25,320 nt of DNA from positions 1 through 25,320 of the forward strand of contig JAEZXX010000075.1 in NCBI GenBank assembly GCA_023419535.1, given 5' to 3'. The notes beneath the pieces are model-generated. The model did not search any database. It saw nothing but the letters and a program-made list of their open reading frames with translations, and was not told the DNA's origin. Made by a program: the position numbers and the translations under genes. The first letter of the stretch is position 1. The number at the start of each line of letters is the position of its first letter. The DNA is from Pseudomonadota bacterium (lineage in GTDB: Bacteria > Pseudomonadota > Alphaproteobacteria > Rhizobiales > Rhizobiaceae). Below, piece by piece: positions 8,241 to 15,835 of this stretch.

Positions 8241-9986
8241 TTACCGCATCTCGGCTGGTGCGGACGCCCCGACGAGCGACAGACCCGACGCCACGACGGC
8301 GGCGACCGCCTCGACCAGAGCGAGACGCGCCCCGGTCAGTATCGGCTCGTCAACCTTAACGAAGCGTAAAGACGGCTGGTCCTTCCCCCGGTTGTACTGC
8401 GCGTGGAAGGCCGAGGCGACGTCGTAGAGATAGAAGGCGATCCGGTGCGGCTCCTTGGCCTCGGCGGCCCCCTTCACCACGCGCGGATATTCGGCGAGCT
8501 TGCGGATCAGGCCGATCTCGCCCTCGTCCGTCAGGAGCGCCAGCGCGTCCGAATCGGCCTTGCCCTCGACGTCGATTCCCTCGCCCTCCGCCTGCCGGCG
8601 GATCGAGCAGGCGCGCGCGTGAGCGTACTGCACGTAGAAGACGGGGTTGTCCTTGGACTGCTCGGTCACCTTGGCGAAGTCGAAGTCGAGCGGCGCGTCG
8701 CTCTTGCGGTAGAGCATCATGAAGCGCACGGCGTCCGCCCCGACCTCGTCGACGACGTCCTTCAGCGTTACGAACTCGCCGGCGCGCTTCGACATGCGAA
8801 CGGGCTCGCCGTCGCGGTAGAGCTTCACCAGCTGGCACAGCACCGTCTCGGCCCGCGCCGAGCCGCCGGACACGGCCTTGGCGACCGCCTCCAGCCGCTT
8901 CACGTAGCCGCCGTGGTCGGCGCCGAGCACGAAGACCATCTCCTGGAACCCGCGCGAGAGCTTGTCGGCGAAATAGGCGACGTCGGCCGCGAAATAGGTG
9001 TAGGAGCCGTCCGACTTGCAGAGGGGCCGGTCGATGTCGTCGCCGACCTCGGTGGAGCGGAGCAGCGTCTGCTCCCGGTCCTCCCAGTCATCCGGCACCT
9101 GGCCCTTGGGCGGCGGCAGCGTGCCCTGATAGACGAAGCCCTTCCCCCGCAAATCCTCGATGGCCCGCGCGATCCGTCCTCCGTCCTCGCCGTGCAGCGT
9201 CTTCTCGGAGAAGAACACGTCGTGGCGGATGCCGAGCGCGGCGAGGTCGTCGCGGATCGTCAGCATGATCGCGTCGACGCCGTAGCTCGAGACGATCGGA
9301 AGCCATTCGGCCTCCTCCATCTCCAGAAGCGTCTTTCCGTAACGGATCGACAGCGCGACGCCGACGGCCTTGAGGTAGTCGCCGGGATAGAGCCCGGCCG
9401 GGATCTCGCCGATCGCCTCGCCCAGCGCCTCGCGGTAGCGTAAATAGGCCGAGCGCGCGAAGACGCCGATCTGCGCGCCCGCGTCGTTGATGTAGTACTC
9501 CTTGGTCACGTCCTCGCCGGCGAAGGCGAGCACGTTGGCGATCGCGTCGCCGACCACCGCACCCCGGCAATGGCCGACATGCAGCGGCCCGGTCGGGTTG
9601 GCCGAGACATATTCGACGTTGACCTTGCGGCCCGTCGGCGTTCCGCGCCCGTAGTCGCGCCCGCCGTCCAAGATCGCGGACAGATGCCGGACCCAGAAGG
9701 CGTCGCGCAGCTTCAGGTTCACGAAGCCCGGCCCCGCGACCTCGGCCGTCTCGACGTCCGGATCGGCGCCCAGCCGCTCGGCGAGCGCGGTCGCCAGGTC
9801 GCGCGGCTTCATCTGCAACGGCTTGGCGAGCACCATGGCGGCGTTGGTGGCCAGATCCCCGTGGCTCGCGTCGCGCGGCGGCTCGACGGTGACGCGCGAA
9901 AGATCGCCGACCGGCTTTTCCAGAGCCGTCAGAACGGCTTCCACGCTGGCGCGCACGCGCTGCTCGAAGTCGGCGAAGATGTTCAT
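8241..9986 (-). CDS. argS: Arginyl-tRNA synthetase
   Basis: This 581-residue class I synthetase charges tRNA-Arg. The N-terminal Add1 domain (about 1-85, MNIFADFEQRV ... GPGFVNLKL) binds the D-loop of the tRNA. SANPTGPLHVGH holds the HIGH-type motif at 136-139 (HVGH). FVLGADHGGYVKRL and RMSKRAGEF (397-405) form the KMSKS-equivalent loop, with the MSK variant usual for the alphaproteobacterial type. The C-terminal DALR anticodon-binding domain covers about 445-581. The start MNIFADFE is the conserved N-terminus. It follows dgt with a 69-nt spacer containing a small GC hairpin (10020-10035). Confidence 0.98.
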   Translation of the reverse strand: MNIFADFEQRVRASVEAVLTALEKPVGDLSRVTVEPPRDASHGDLATNAAMVLAKPLQMKPRDLATALAERLGADPDVETAEVAGPGFVNLKLRDAFWVRHLSAILDGGRDYGRGTPTGRKVNVEYVSANPTGPLHVGHCRGAVVGDAIANVLAFAGEDVTKEYYINDAGAQIGVFARSAYLRYREALGEAIGEIPAGLYPGDYLKAVGVALSIRYGKTLLEMEEAEWLPIVSSYGVDAIMLTIRDDLAALGIRHDVFFSEKTLHGEDGGRIARAIEDLRGKGFVYQGTLPPPKGQVPDDWEDREQTLLRSTEVGDDIDRPLCKSDGSYTYFAADVAYFADKLSRGFQEMVFVLGADHGGYVKRLEAVAKAVSGGSARAETVLCQLVKLYRDGEPVRMSKRAGEFVTLKDVVDEVGADAVRFMMLYRKSDAPLDFDFAKVTEQSKDNPVFYVQYAHARACSIRRQAEGEGIDVEGKADSDALALLTDEGEIGLIRKLAEYPRVVKGAAEAKEPHRIAFYLYDVASAFHAQYNRGKDQPSLRFVKVDEPILTGARLALVEAVAAVVASGLSLVGASAPAEMR

Positions 9987-10055
9987 TTCGAGGATCCAGA
10001 TCGTTCCGCGAGGCCCTTGCCGGGCGAACGCCCGGAGCCCCGAAAGTCAGGCGCG

Positions 10056-11252
10056 CTAACGCAATTCGGGGGTGGCGTCAAACAGGCGACGGTGCTCGGC
10101 GAGGGCGAAGGTGTCGGTCATGCCGGAGAGATAGTCCGCGACGCGCCGCAGCCGCCGGGCCTCCTCCGCGCCGTCGAGGTCGTCGCGCCAGGCCGCCCCC
10201 ATCCGGTGCGGCTCGGCCGCATAGCGGGCGAAGAGATCGGCGACGACGCCCTCCGCCTCGTCCATCACCCCGATCACCGGCGGGGCGCGATAGACCCGCT
10301 CGAACAGGAAGGCGCGCGTCTGGTCGAGCGCGCGGCGCATGCCCGGCGAGACGTCGACGATCGTGCGGCCGGCGTTCCTCACGTCCTCGCAGGTGTCGAT
10401 CCCGGCCTGCGAGATCGCTCGGACGGAGTGCTCGATCACGTCCTCCACCATCGCGGTGATGTGGCGCCGCATGACCTCCTGAATGGTGCGCGCCCGGCCG
10501 AGCGCCGGGTGGGCGGCGCGGATCTCGGCGAGGATCGAGCCGGCGAGGTCGAGATCGGCGAGGTCGTCGAGCTCGATTAGGCCGGCGCGCAGGCCGTCGT
10601 CGAGATCGTGGGTGTTGTAGGCGATGTCGTCGGAGATCGCCGCGGCCTGCGCCTCCAGCGTCGCGAAGCGCGAGAGGTCGAGCGGATAGTCGGCGTCGAA
10701 ATCCGCGATCGGGCGCGGCAGCGACTCGCCCGACGCGAAGGGCCCGGTGAGCGGCCCGTTGTGCTTCACCAGCCCCTCCAGCGTCTCGAAGGAGAGGTTC
10801 AGCCCGTCGAAGGCCGCGTAGCGGCGTTCCAGCGCCGTGACGATCCGCAGGCCCTGCGCGTTGTGGTCGAAGCCGCCATGCGCCTCCATCGCGCGGTGCA
10901 GCGCGCGCTCCCCGGCATGGCCGAAGGGCGTGTGGCCGAAATCGTGGACGAGCGCCACCGCCTCGGTCAGGTCCTCGTCGAGCCTCAGCGCCCTGGCGAA
11001 GGCGCGCGCGATCTGGCTCATCTCGATCGTGTGGGTCAGCCGCGTCCGGAAATGGTCGCCCTCGTGCGCGACGAAGACCTGCGTCTTGTGCGCCAGGCGA
11101 CGGAAGGCCGTGGAGTGGACGATCCGGTCGCGGTCGCGCTGAAAGGCGGTGCGCGTGCGGCTTTCGGGTTCGGCGTGGAGCCGTCCCCGGCTCGCCCGAT
11201 GGTCGCACCCGAAGGAGGCGAGCGGCTCGCGCCCCAGCCCGATGGCGAGCAT
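10056..11252 (-). CDS. dgt: Deoxyguanosinetriphosphate triphosphohydrolase-like protein
   Basis: This 398-residue HD-domain dNTPase of the dGTPase family hydrolyses dNTPs to the nucleoside and triphosphate and so helps set dNTP pools. FQRDRDRIVHSTAFRRLAHK (38-57) is the family lead-in. The HD metal site is built from H74 in RLTHTIEMSQ, H103 and D104 in ALVHDFGHTPFGH, and a later Asp in AISDDIAYNTHD. EGLVKHNGPLTG is also typical. The frame runs open to 11462, but the upstream 70 codons are Cys/Arg-rich shadow sequence that would cross into erpA; the ATG at 11252 gives a normal-length protein. It is divergent from erpA, with 127 nt between them, as in many rhizobia. Confidence 0.94.
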   Translation of the reverse strand: MLAIGLGREPLASFGCDHRASRGRLHAEPESRTRTAFQRDRDRIVHSTAFRRLAHKTQVFVAHEGDHFRTRLTHTIEMSQIARAFARALRLDEDLTEAVALVHDFGHTPFGHAGERALHRAMEAHGGFDHNAQGLRIVTALERRYAAFDGLNLSFETLEGLVKHNGPLTGPFASGESLPRPIADFDADYPLDLSRFATLEAQAAAISDDIAYNTHDLDDGLRAGLIELDDLADLDLAGSILAEIRAAHPALGRARTIQEVMRRHITAMVEDVIEHSVRAISQAGIDTCEDVRNAGRTIVDVSPGMRRALDQTRAFLFERVYRAPPVIGVMDEAEGVVADLFARYAAEPHRMGAAWRDDLDGAEEARRLRRVADYLSGMTDTFALAEHRRLFDATPELR

Positions 11253-11292
11253 TCGATCGTCCCCGGCTCGTGTTCCGAAGGGCCCGGCGCGA

Positions 11293-11321
11293 TTGACCCC
11301 TTGCGGCCGCGTCCATACCTT
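11293..11321 (+). promoter_or_regulatory. Candidate sigma-70 promoter for erpA
   Basis: A TTGACC (-35, 11293-11298) and TACCTT (-10-like, 11316-11321) are separated by exactly 17 nt in the dgt/erpA divergent region. The start of transcription would fall about 50 nt before the erpA ATG. The -35 is good, and the -10 matches the consensus at only three positions, which is tolerated in alphaproteobacteria. No matching pair was found for dgt on the other strand. Confidence 0.4.
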
Positions 11322-11379
11322 AGAGGCCGACCCGCAACAACCAAGGCCGCACGCTTCGCGCGGCCGGGACACGCCGATC

Positions 11380-11721
11380 ATGAGCGACACGACCGTCACC
11401 CCCGTCACCGTCTCCGACGCCGCCTTCCGCCGGGTCGGCTCGATCCTGCAGAAGTCCGGCACCGAGACCGCGCTGCGGATTTCGGTGGAAGGCGGCGGCT
11501 GCTCGGGCTTCTCCTACAAATACGACCTGACCCACGAGGAAGAGCCGGACGACCTCGTTTTCGAGAAGGACGGCGCGCGCGTCGTCATCGACCCGATGTC
11601 GATCACCTACATGGACGGCTCGGTCATCGACTTCGTCGACGATCTGATGGGGCAGTCCTTCCAGATCCGCAATCCGAACGCGGTCGCCGCCTGCGGCTGC
11701 GGCACGTCCTTCTCGATCTGA
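11380..11721 (+). CDS. erpA: Iron-sulfur cluster insertion protein ErpA (A-type carrier)
   Basis: This 113-residue A-type Fe-S carrier of the HesB/IscA/ErpA family delivers clusters to apo-proteins. The three invariant cysteines are present: C41 in EGGGCSGFSY, and C105 and C107 in ACGCGTSF. The start at ATG 11380 gives MSDTTVTPVTVSD, the usual short N-terminus; the open frame upstream is shadow sequence opposite dgt. It is the first gene of a plus-strand run with the next two genes spaced only a few nucleotides apart. ErpA and IscA are hard to separate by sequence alone. ErpA is preferred because the gene is monocistronic-type beside dgt and not in an isc cluster. An Fe-S client, IlvD, is encoded nearby. 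Confidence 0.93.
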   Translation: MSDTTVTPVTVSDAAFRRVGSILQKSGTETALRISVEGGGCSGFSYKYDLTHEEEPDDLVFEKDGARVVIDPMSITYMDGSVIDFVDDLMGQSFQIRNPNAVAACGCGTSFSI

Positions 11722-11726
11722 CGGGC

Positions 11727-12209
11727 GTGGGCGCGGCCGTTCAGGGCGCCGAACGGCTCGCCGCCTACGCCACGCGCACCGTCCGCCCGCTCGGGTGCGA
11801 AACGATCGAAGGCCACGCCCTCAAGCTCCACGCTCTGGAGGCGGCCGGCCGGAGCGTCACGCCCGAGATGGTCGAGGCCGCCCGACCCGTCGTCGCATCC
11901 GCGCTGGCCGCGCGTATCGAACGCTTCCACGAGCATCGGATCGGCTTCGTCCTCCTTCATGCCGGCGAGGACGCTCTCTGGCTTCTCGTCGGCCGCTGGA
12001 TCGATGGAGCGATCCTCTGCCAGCACCTCTTCTCGGCGCCGGTCGACGGCCCGTTCGCCTTCACGGACCGCTCGAACGGGAATCTGAGCTTTTGCATCTG
12101 GGAGGGCGCCGTCGTCGACTTCGAGCGGCGAACCTTCCGGGACGCGATGATGCGCGACACGCCCGAACCGGAACTCTATCTGAACACGAATCTCTCAGGC
12201 CCGGTGTGA
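11727..12209 (+). CDS. Conserved-looking protein of unknown function, between erpA and xthA
   Basis: This is a 160-residue soluble protein that I do not recognise as a named family. It starts at a GTG 5 nt after the erpA stop, since no ATG or other start is available upstream in the frame before the erpA end. It ends one nucleotide before the xthA ATG, so translation of all three genes is probably coupled. The second half has a distinctive core: HRIGFVLLHAGEDALWLLVG, then WIDGAILCQHLFSAP and LSFCIWEGAVVDFER. This is rich in Trp and beta-strand-like, without signal peptide or membrane segment. The first half is Ala/Arg-rich and helical. Codon use, with strong GC3, matches its neighbours, which supports a real gene. 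No catalytic motif is evident. Confidence 0.75.
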   Translation: MGAAVQGAERLAAYATRTVRPLGCETIEGHALKLHALEAAGRSVTPEMVEAARPVVASALAARIERFHEHRIGFVLLHAGEDALWLLVGRWIDGAILCQHLFSAPVDGPFAFTDRSNGNLSFCIWEGAVVDFERRTFRDAMMRDTPEPELYLNTNLSGPV

Positions 12210-12210
12210 C

Positions 12211-12999
12211 ATGCTGATCGCGACCTTCAACATCAACGGCGTCAAGGCGCGGCTCGACGTGCTGATCGCATGGCTGGAGGAGCGCCAGCCGGACGTCGCC
12301 TGCCTGCAGGAGATCAAGAGCCAGGACGAGGCCTTCCCGCGCGAGGCGCTGGAGGCCAGGGGCTGGCATGTCGAGACGCACGGCCAGAAGGGCTTCAACG
12401 GCGTCGCGCTGATCTCGAAGGCGCCGCCGCGCGAGGGCAGCGTCGAGCGCGGCCTTGCCGGCGACGACACCGACGAGCACGCCCGCTTCATCGAGGCGGT
12501 GTTCGACGCGCCGTCCGGCCCGGTGCGGGTCGCCTCGCTCTATCTGCCGAACGGCAATCCGGTGGAGAGCGGGAAGTTTCCCTACAAGCTCTCCTGGATG
12601 GCGCGGCTGGAGGCGCATGCGCGGCGCCGGCTGGAGGAGGAGATCCCCTTCGTCCTCACCGGCGACTACAACGTCATCCCTCAGGCCGAGGACGCCAAGA
12701 CCCCGGACGCCTGGGTCGGCGACGCCCTGTTCCGCCCCGAGACGCGCGCCGCCTTCCGCCGTCTCGTCAATCTCGGCATGACCGAGGCGCTGCGCGCCAC
12801 CAGCGACCGGGCCGGGCTCTACACCTTCTGGGACTATCAGGCCGGCGCCTGGCAGAAGAACAACGGCATCCGCATCGACCACGCACTTCTGTCGCCCGAA
12901 GCGGCCTCACGCCTCGTCTCCGTCGGCATCGACGCGCATGTGCGCGGCTGGGAGAAGCCGTCGGACCACGTGCCGCTCATCGTCGAACTGGCGGCCTGA
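12211..12999 (+). CDS. xthA: Exodeoxyribonuclease III (AP endonuclease)
   Basis: This 262-residue Xth-type AP endonuclease and 3'-5' exonuclease acts in base excision repair. The endonuclease/exonuclease/phosphatase fold residues are all visible: N7 (FNINGVKAR), E34 (CLQEIKSQD), Y111 (LYLPNGNP), D152 and N154 (GDYNVIP), D223 (GIRIDHALLS), and D252/H253 (SDHVPL). Length is close to the 268 residues of the E. coli enzyme. The start ATG lies one nucleotide after the stop of the preceding unknown gene. Its stop faces the exoR stop with only 10 nt between, so the two transcripts probably overlap at their ends. Confidence 0.97.
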   Translation: MLIATFNINGVKARLDVLIAWLEERQPDVACLQEIKSQDEAFPREALEARGWHVETHGQKGFNGVALISKAPPREGSVERGLAGDDTDEHARFIEAVFDAPSGPVRVASLYLPNGNPVESGKFPYKLSWMARLEAHARRRLEEEIPFVLTGDYNVIPQAEDAKTPDAWVGDALFRPETRAAFRRLVNLGMTEALRATSDRAGLYTFWDYQAGAWQKNNGIRIDHALLSPEAASRLVSVGIDAHVRGWEKPSDHVPLIVELAA

Positions 13000-13009
13000 C
13001 GGCTCAGAT

Positions 13010-13834
13010 CTACTGGACGGCGGCCGGCACGCGCTCCGCCGACGCGAGCGCCGTTCTGCGCTGGTCCTCGCTCGACAGCGAGAACGCCTCCTCCTGCAGC
13101 GGCCGGATCCATTCGCGCTCGGCGGGCGTGGCGTCGCGCAGCGCCCGGGTGAGCATGGCGAGGCCCTTCACCGGCTCGGGCCGAACCTGAATGCTGGTGC
13201 CGTCGAACAGGAGATAGCCGAGCAACGCCTGCGCCTTCACGTGGCCTTTGCGGGCCGCGAGCTGCAGCCAGCGGGCCGCCTGCCGGGGATCGGCCGAACC
13301 GCCCTCGCCCCGCAGCAGCATGCGCCCCAGCTCGAACTGGGCGTGCGGCTCGCCGTAGTAGGACGCCGCCTGGCTGAAGAGCTGGCGCGCCTGAACCGGG
13401 TCGGCCACGATGGGCGAGCCTGGAATCCCCTCGCGGATGTACTCGGCGAGCGCCACGACCGCGCTCGCGATATAGGCCCGGTTCGGCGAGAAGGCGCCGT
13501 CCTCGTCCTGGTCGCGGACGATCCGCTCGAACATCTTGAAGGCTTCGTAGTCGTTCTCGGCGACGCCGTCGCCGGTCGCGTACATCTGCCCGAGCTTCCA
13601 GCGCGCGCCGGCATGGCCCCGGTCGGCGGCCAGGTTCAGCGTGTCGAACGCCTCCTCCTTCTCGCCCCGCTGGTAGGCGCCGTAACCGAGGCTGAAGATC
13701 TCGCGCGACGACTTGCCCGTCACGCCCGCCCCCGTCACGCCCGAGAGCGACGGATCGAGCGCCTGGGCGGGCGCAAGCCCCGCCCAGCCCAGCCCCAGAA
13801 GCGAGACCGCGAAAACCGTCCTAGATATCCGCAT
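13010..13834 (-). CDS. exoR: ExoR-like Sel1-repeat periplasmic regulator
   Basis: This 274-residue exported protein has Sel1-like repeats and resembles rhizobial ExoR, the periplasmic inhibitor of the ExoS/ChvI two-component system that controls exopolysaccharide and motility. A signal peptide (about 1-25, ending APAQA) is followed by GVTGKSSREIFSLGY, which matches the ExoR N-terminal pattern (S-K-S/T at the start, then a helix). Three repeats follow: AGARWKLGQMYATGDGV (about 75-91), PHAQFELGRMLLRGEGG and VKAQALLGYLLFDGT. In between is a longer helical insert with YIREGIPG, also an ExoR feature. The ATG at 13834 overlaps the end of ilvD by 14 nt, so it is likely co-transcribed with ilvD. It could be another Sel1 protein, but the whole-length resemblance favours ExoR. 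Confidence 0.8.
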   Translation of the reverse strand: MRISRTVFAVSLLGLGWAGLAPAQALDPSLSGVTGAGVTGKSSREIFSLGYGAYQRGEKEEAFDTLNLAADRGHAGARWKLGQMYATGDGVAENDYEAFKMFERIVRDQDEDGAFSPNRAYIASAVVALAEYIREGIPGSPIVADPVQARQLFSQAASYYGEPHAQFELGRMLLRGEGGSADPRQAARWLQLAARKGHVKAQALLGYLLFDGTSIQVRPEPVKGLAMLTRALRDATPAEREWIRPLQEEAFSLSSEDQRRTALASAERVPAAVQ

Positions 13835-15545
13835 AGGTGTGCTTTTCCGCCGCCCCGCCCGGATGGGTGACGGCACCGCCCCGGGCCGGGCCGACCTGCT
13901 GCGCGTATTTCCAGATCGCGCCCGAGCCGAAATTGGTCTCGCGCGGCGTCCAGGCGGCGCGGCGCGCCTCCAGCTCGGCCTCCGACAGCGCGACGTCGAT
14001 CGTGCCCGCCACCGCGTCGATGGTGATGACGTCGCCGTCCCGCAGAAGCCCGATCGGGCCACCGACCGCCGCCTCCGGCCCGACATGGCCGATGCAGAAG
14101 CCGCGCGTGGCGCCCGAGAAGCGCCCGTCGGTGATCAGCGCCACCTTGTCGCCCATGCCCTGCCCGTAGAGCGCGGCCGTGGTCGACAGCATCTCGCGCA
14201 TGCCGGGGCCGCCCTTCGGCCCCTCGTAGCGGATGACCAGCACCTCGCCGGTCTCGTACTGGCGCTTGGAGACGGCCTCGAAGCAGGCCTCCTCGGAATC
14301 GAAGCAGCGGGCCGGGCCGGTGAACGTCAGGTTCGACATGCCGGCGACCTTCACGATCGCCCCGTCCGGCGCGAGGTTGCCGCGAAGTCCGACGACGCCG
14401 CCCGTCACCGTGATCGGCTTGTCGGCCGGACGCACCACGTCCTGGTCGGCGTTCCAGGCGACCTTCTCCATGTTCTCGGCCATGGTGCGGCCGGTCACGG
14501 TCATGCAGTCGCCGTGGAGGAACCCGTTCTCCAGCAGCGTCTTCATCAGGAGCGGGATGCCGCCGGCCTCGAACATGTCCTTGGCGACGTAGCGGCCGCC
14601 GGGCTTCAGGTCCGCGATGTAGGGCGTCTTCTTGAAGATCTCGGCGACGTCGAAGAGGTCGAACTCGATGCCGCACTCGTGCGCGATCGCCGGCAGGTGG
14701 AGGCCCGCATTGGTCGAGCCGCCCGAGGCCGCGACGACGGTCGCCGCGTTCTCCAGCGCCTTGCGCGTGACGATGTCGCGCGGGCGGATGTTGCGGGCGA
14801 GCAGCTCCATGACGATCTCGCCCGACGCCCGGTTGAAGCGGTCGCGGACCTCGTAGGGCGCCGGCGCCCCGCAGGAATAGGGCAGCGCCAGGCCGATCGC
14901 CTCGGCCACCGTCGCCATGGTGTTGGCGGTGAACTGCGCGCCGCAGGAGCCGGCGGAGGGACAGGCGACCTGCTCGATCTCGTCGAGGTCGTCGTCGCTC
15001 ATCTTGCCGACCGAGTGCATGCCGACGGCCTCGAAGATGTCCTGGACGGTCACCTGCTTGCCGCGGAAGTTCCCCGGCAGGATCGACCCGCCATAGATGA
15101 AGACCGAGGGCACGTTCAGGCGCACCATGGCCATCATCATGCCGGGCAGCGACTTGTCGCAGCCGGCAAGGCCGACCAGCGCGTCGTAGGCATGGCCGCG
15201 CATCGTCAGCTCGACGGAATCGGCGATGAGGTCGCGGGAGGCCAGCGAGGCCTTCATGCCCTGGTGGCCCATCGCGATGCCGTCGGTGACGGTGATGGTG
15301 CAGAACTCGCGCGGCGTGCCGCCGGCGGCCGCGACGCCCTTCTTCACCACCTGCGCCTGGCGCATCAGCGAGATGTTGCAGGGAGCGGCCTCGTTCCAGC
15401 AGGAGGCGACGCCCACCAGCGGCTGGTGGATCTCCTCCTTCGTCAGACCCATGGCGTAGAGGTAGGAGCGGTGCGGCGCGCGGGCCGGCCCTTCGGTGAC
15501 GTAGCGGCTCGGCAGCCTGTCCTTGTTCGTGACCGTGACGTCCAT
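13821..15545 (-). CDS. ilvD: Dihydroxy-acid dehydratase
   Basis: This 574-residue Fe-S enzyme converts 2,3-dihydroxy-3-methylbutanoate (and the pentanoate) to the 2-keto acid in valine and isoleucine synthesis. Probable cluster ligands are C49 (VASCWNEAAPC), C129 (GLAGCDKS) and C201 (PSAGSCGAQFTANTM). K131 after C129 is the carbamylated, Mg-binding lysine, and D88 (TVTDGIAMGHQGM) is a further metal ligand. Other family signatures are present, including VKVAGMSNL, YEGPKGGPGMREML and ITDGRFSGATRGFCIGHV. It is of the IlvD/Edd superfamily; the KTPYIADLKPGG and C-terminal THPGGAAEKHTYADI segments fit IlvD and not the sugar-acid dehydratases. A GAGGGG lies upstream of the ATG. The leader contains an inverted repeat at 15585-15607. 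It is followed by exoR with a 14-nt overlap. Confidence 0.93.
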   Translation of the reverse strand: MDVTVTNKDRLPSRYVTEGPARAPHRSYLYAMGLTKEEIHQPLVGVASCWNEAAPCNISLMRQAQVVKKGVAAAGGTPREFCTITVTDGIAMGHQGMKASLASRDLIADSVELTMRGHAYDALVGLAGCDKSLPGMMMAMVRLNVPSVFIYGGSILPGNFRGKQVTVQDIFEAVGMHSVGKMSDDDLDEIEQVACPSAGSCGAQFTANTMATVAEAIGLALPYSCGAPAPYEVRDRFNRASGEIVMELLARNIRPRDIVTRKALENAATVVAASGGSTNAGLHLPAIAHECGIEFDLFDVAEIFKKTPYIADLKPGGRYVAKDMFEAGGIPLLMKTLLENGFLHGDCMTVTGRTMAENMEKVAWNADQDVVRPADKPITVTGGVVGLRGNLAPDGAIVKVAGMSNLTFTGPARCFDSEEACFEAVSKRQYETGEVLVIRYEGPKGGPGMREMLSTTAALYGQGMGDKVALITDGRFSGATRGFCIGHVGPEAAVGGPIGLLRDGDVITIDAVAGTIDVALSEAELEARRAAWTPRETNFGSGAIWKYAQQVGPARGGAVTHPGGAAEKHTYADI

Positions 15546-15584
15546 GATGCCCCTCGCTCCTTCGCTGTCCAGTCCGGGCTTCTC

Positions 15585-15607
15585 GAACGCGTCCCCCGAT
15601 CGCGTTC
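15585..15607. repeat. Inverted repeat in the ilvD leader
   Basis: Perfect 7-nt arms (GAACGCG and CGCGTTC) are separated by 9 nt, about 40 nt upstream of the ilvD start. It could be an RNA hairpin in the leader or an operator. No T-run follows it on either strand, so it is not an intrinsic terminator. The rest of the 290-nt gap (15546-15835) also contains a CCTTCC/GGAAGG inverted repeat at 15730-15747 and the fadL terminator. I see no leader peptide rich in Leu, Ile or Val codons. Confidence 0.5.
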
Positions 15608-15751
15608 AGTCCCGGTTCATTCGGCGCGCCTCTCGGTGTGCCTCCATTATGGCGGCAGCACGGCGCGTTCCCCGGCCGCGATCCTAGCCGATGCCAAACT
15701 GCAATAGTGTTGCGACGGGCCCACAGATGCCTTCCGCAGTGGGAAGGTTCC

Positions 15752-15802
15752 CGAACGAAAAGAGGGGGCGAGCCCCGCGGCCCGCCCCCCTCTCTTCGTT
15801 CG
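15752..15802 (-). terminator. Intrinsic terminator after the fadL-type gene
   Basis: A long GC-rich hairpin is present with near-perfect arms: on the minus strand the stem begins AGAGGGGG and returns as CCCCCTCT followed directly by TTTT. Flanking CGAACGAA and TTCGTTCG extend the pairing. It lies 34 nt after the TAA of the outer membrane protein gene. A second, smaller hairpin (GGCCGG/CCGGCC, 15811-15828) lies between the stop and this one. Together they separate fadL from ilvD transcription on the same strand. Confidence 0.8.
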
Positions 15803-15835
15803 TTTCGGGCGGCCGGCGCGAACCGGCCGGAGGCT

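Noticed and set aside
10020..10035. Small hairpin CCGGGC-GAAC-GCCCGG between dgt and argS as a terminator
   Set aside because: It is only six pairs, no T-run follows on the minus strand, and the two genes are likely co-transcribed.
15606..15647. A 13-codon leader ORF upstream of ilvD as a possible attenuation peptide
   Set aside because: It encodes no Leu, Ile or Val codons, and no terminator with a T-run follows, so it does not fit branched-chain amino acid attenuation.
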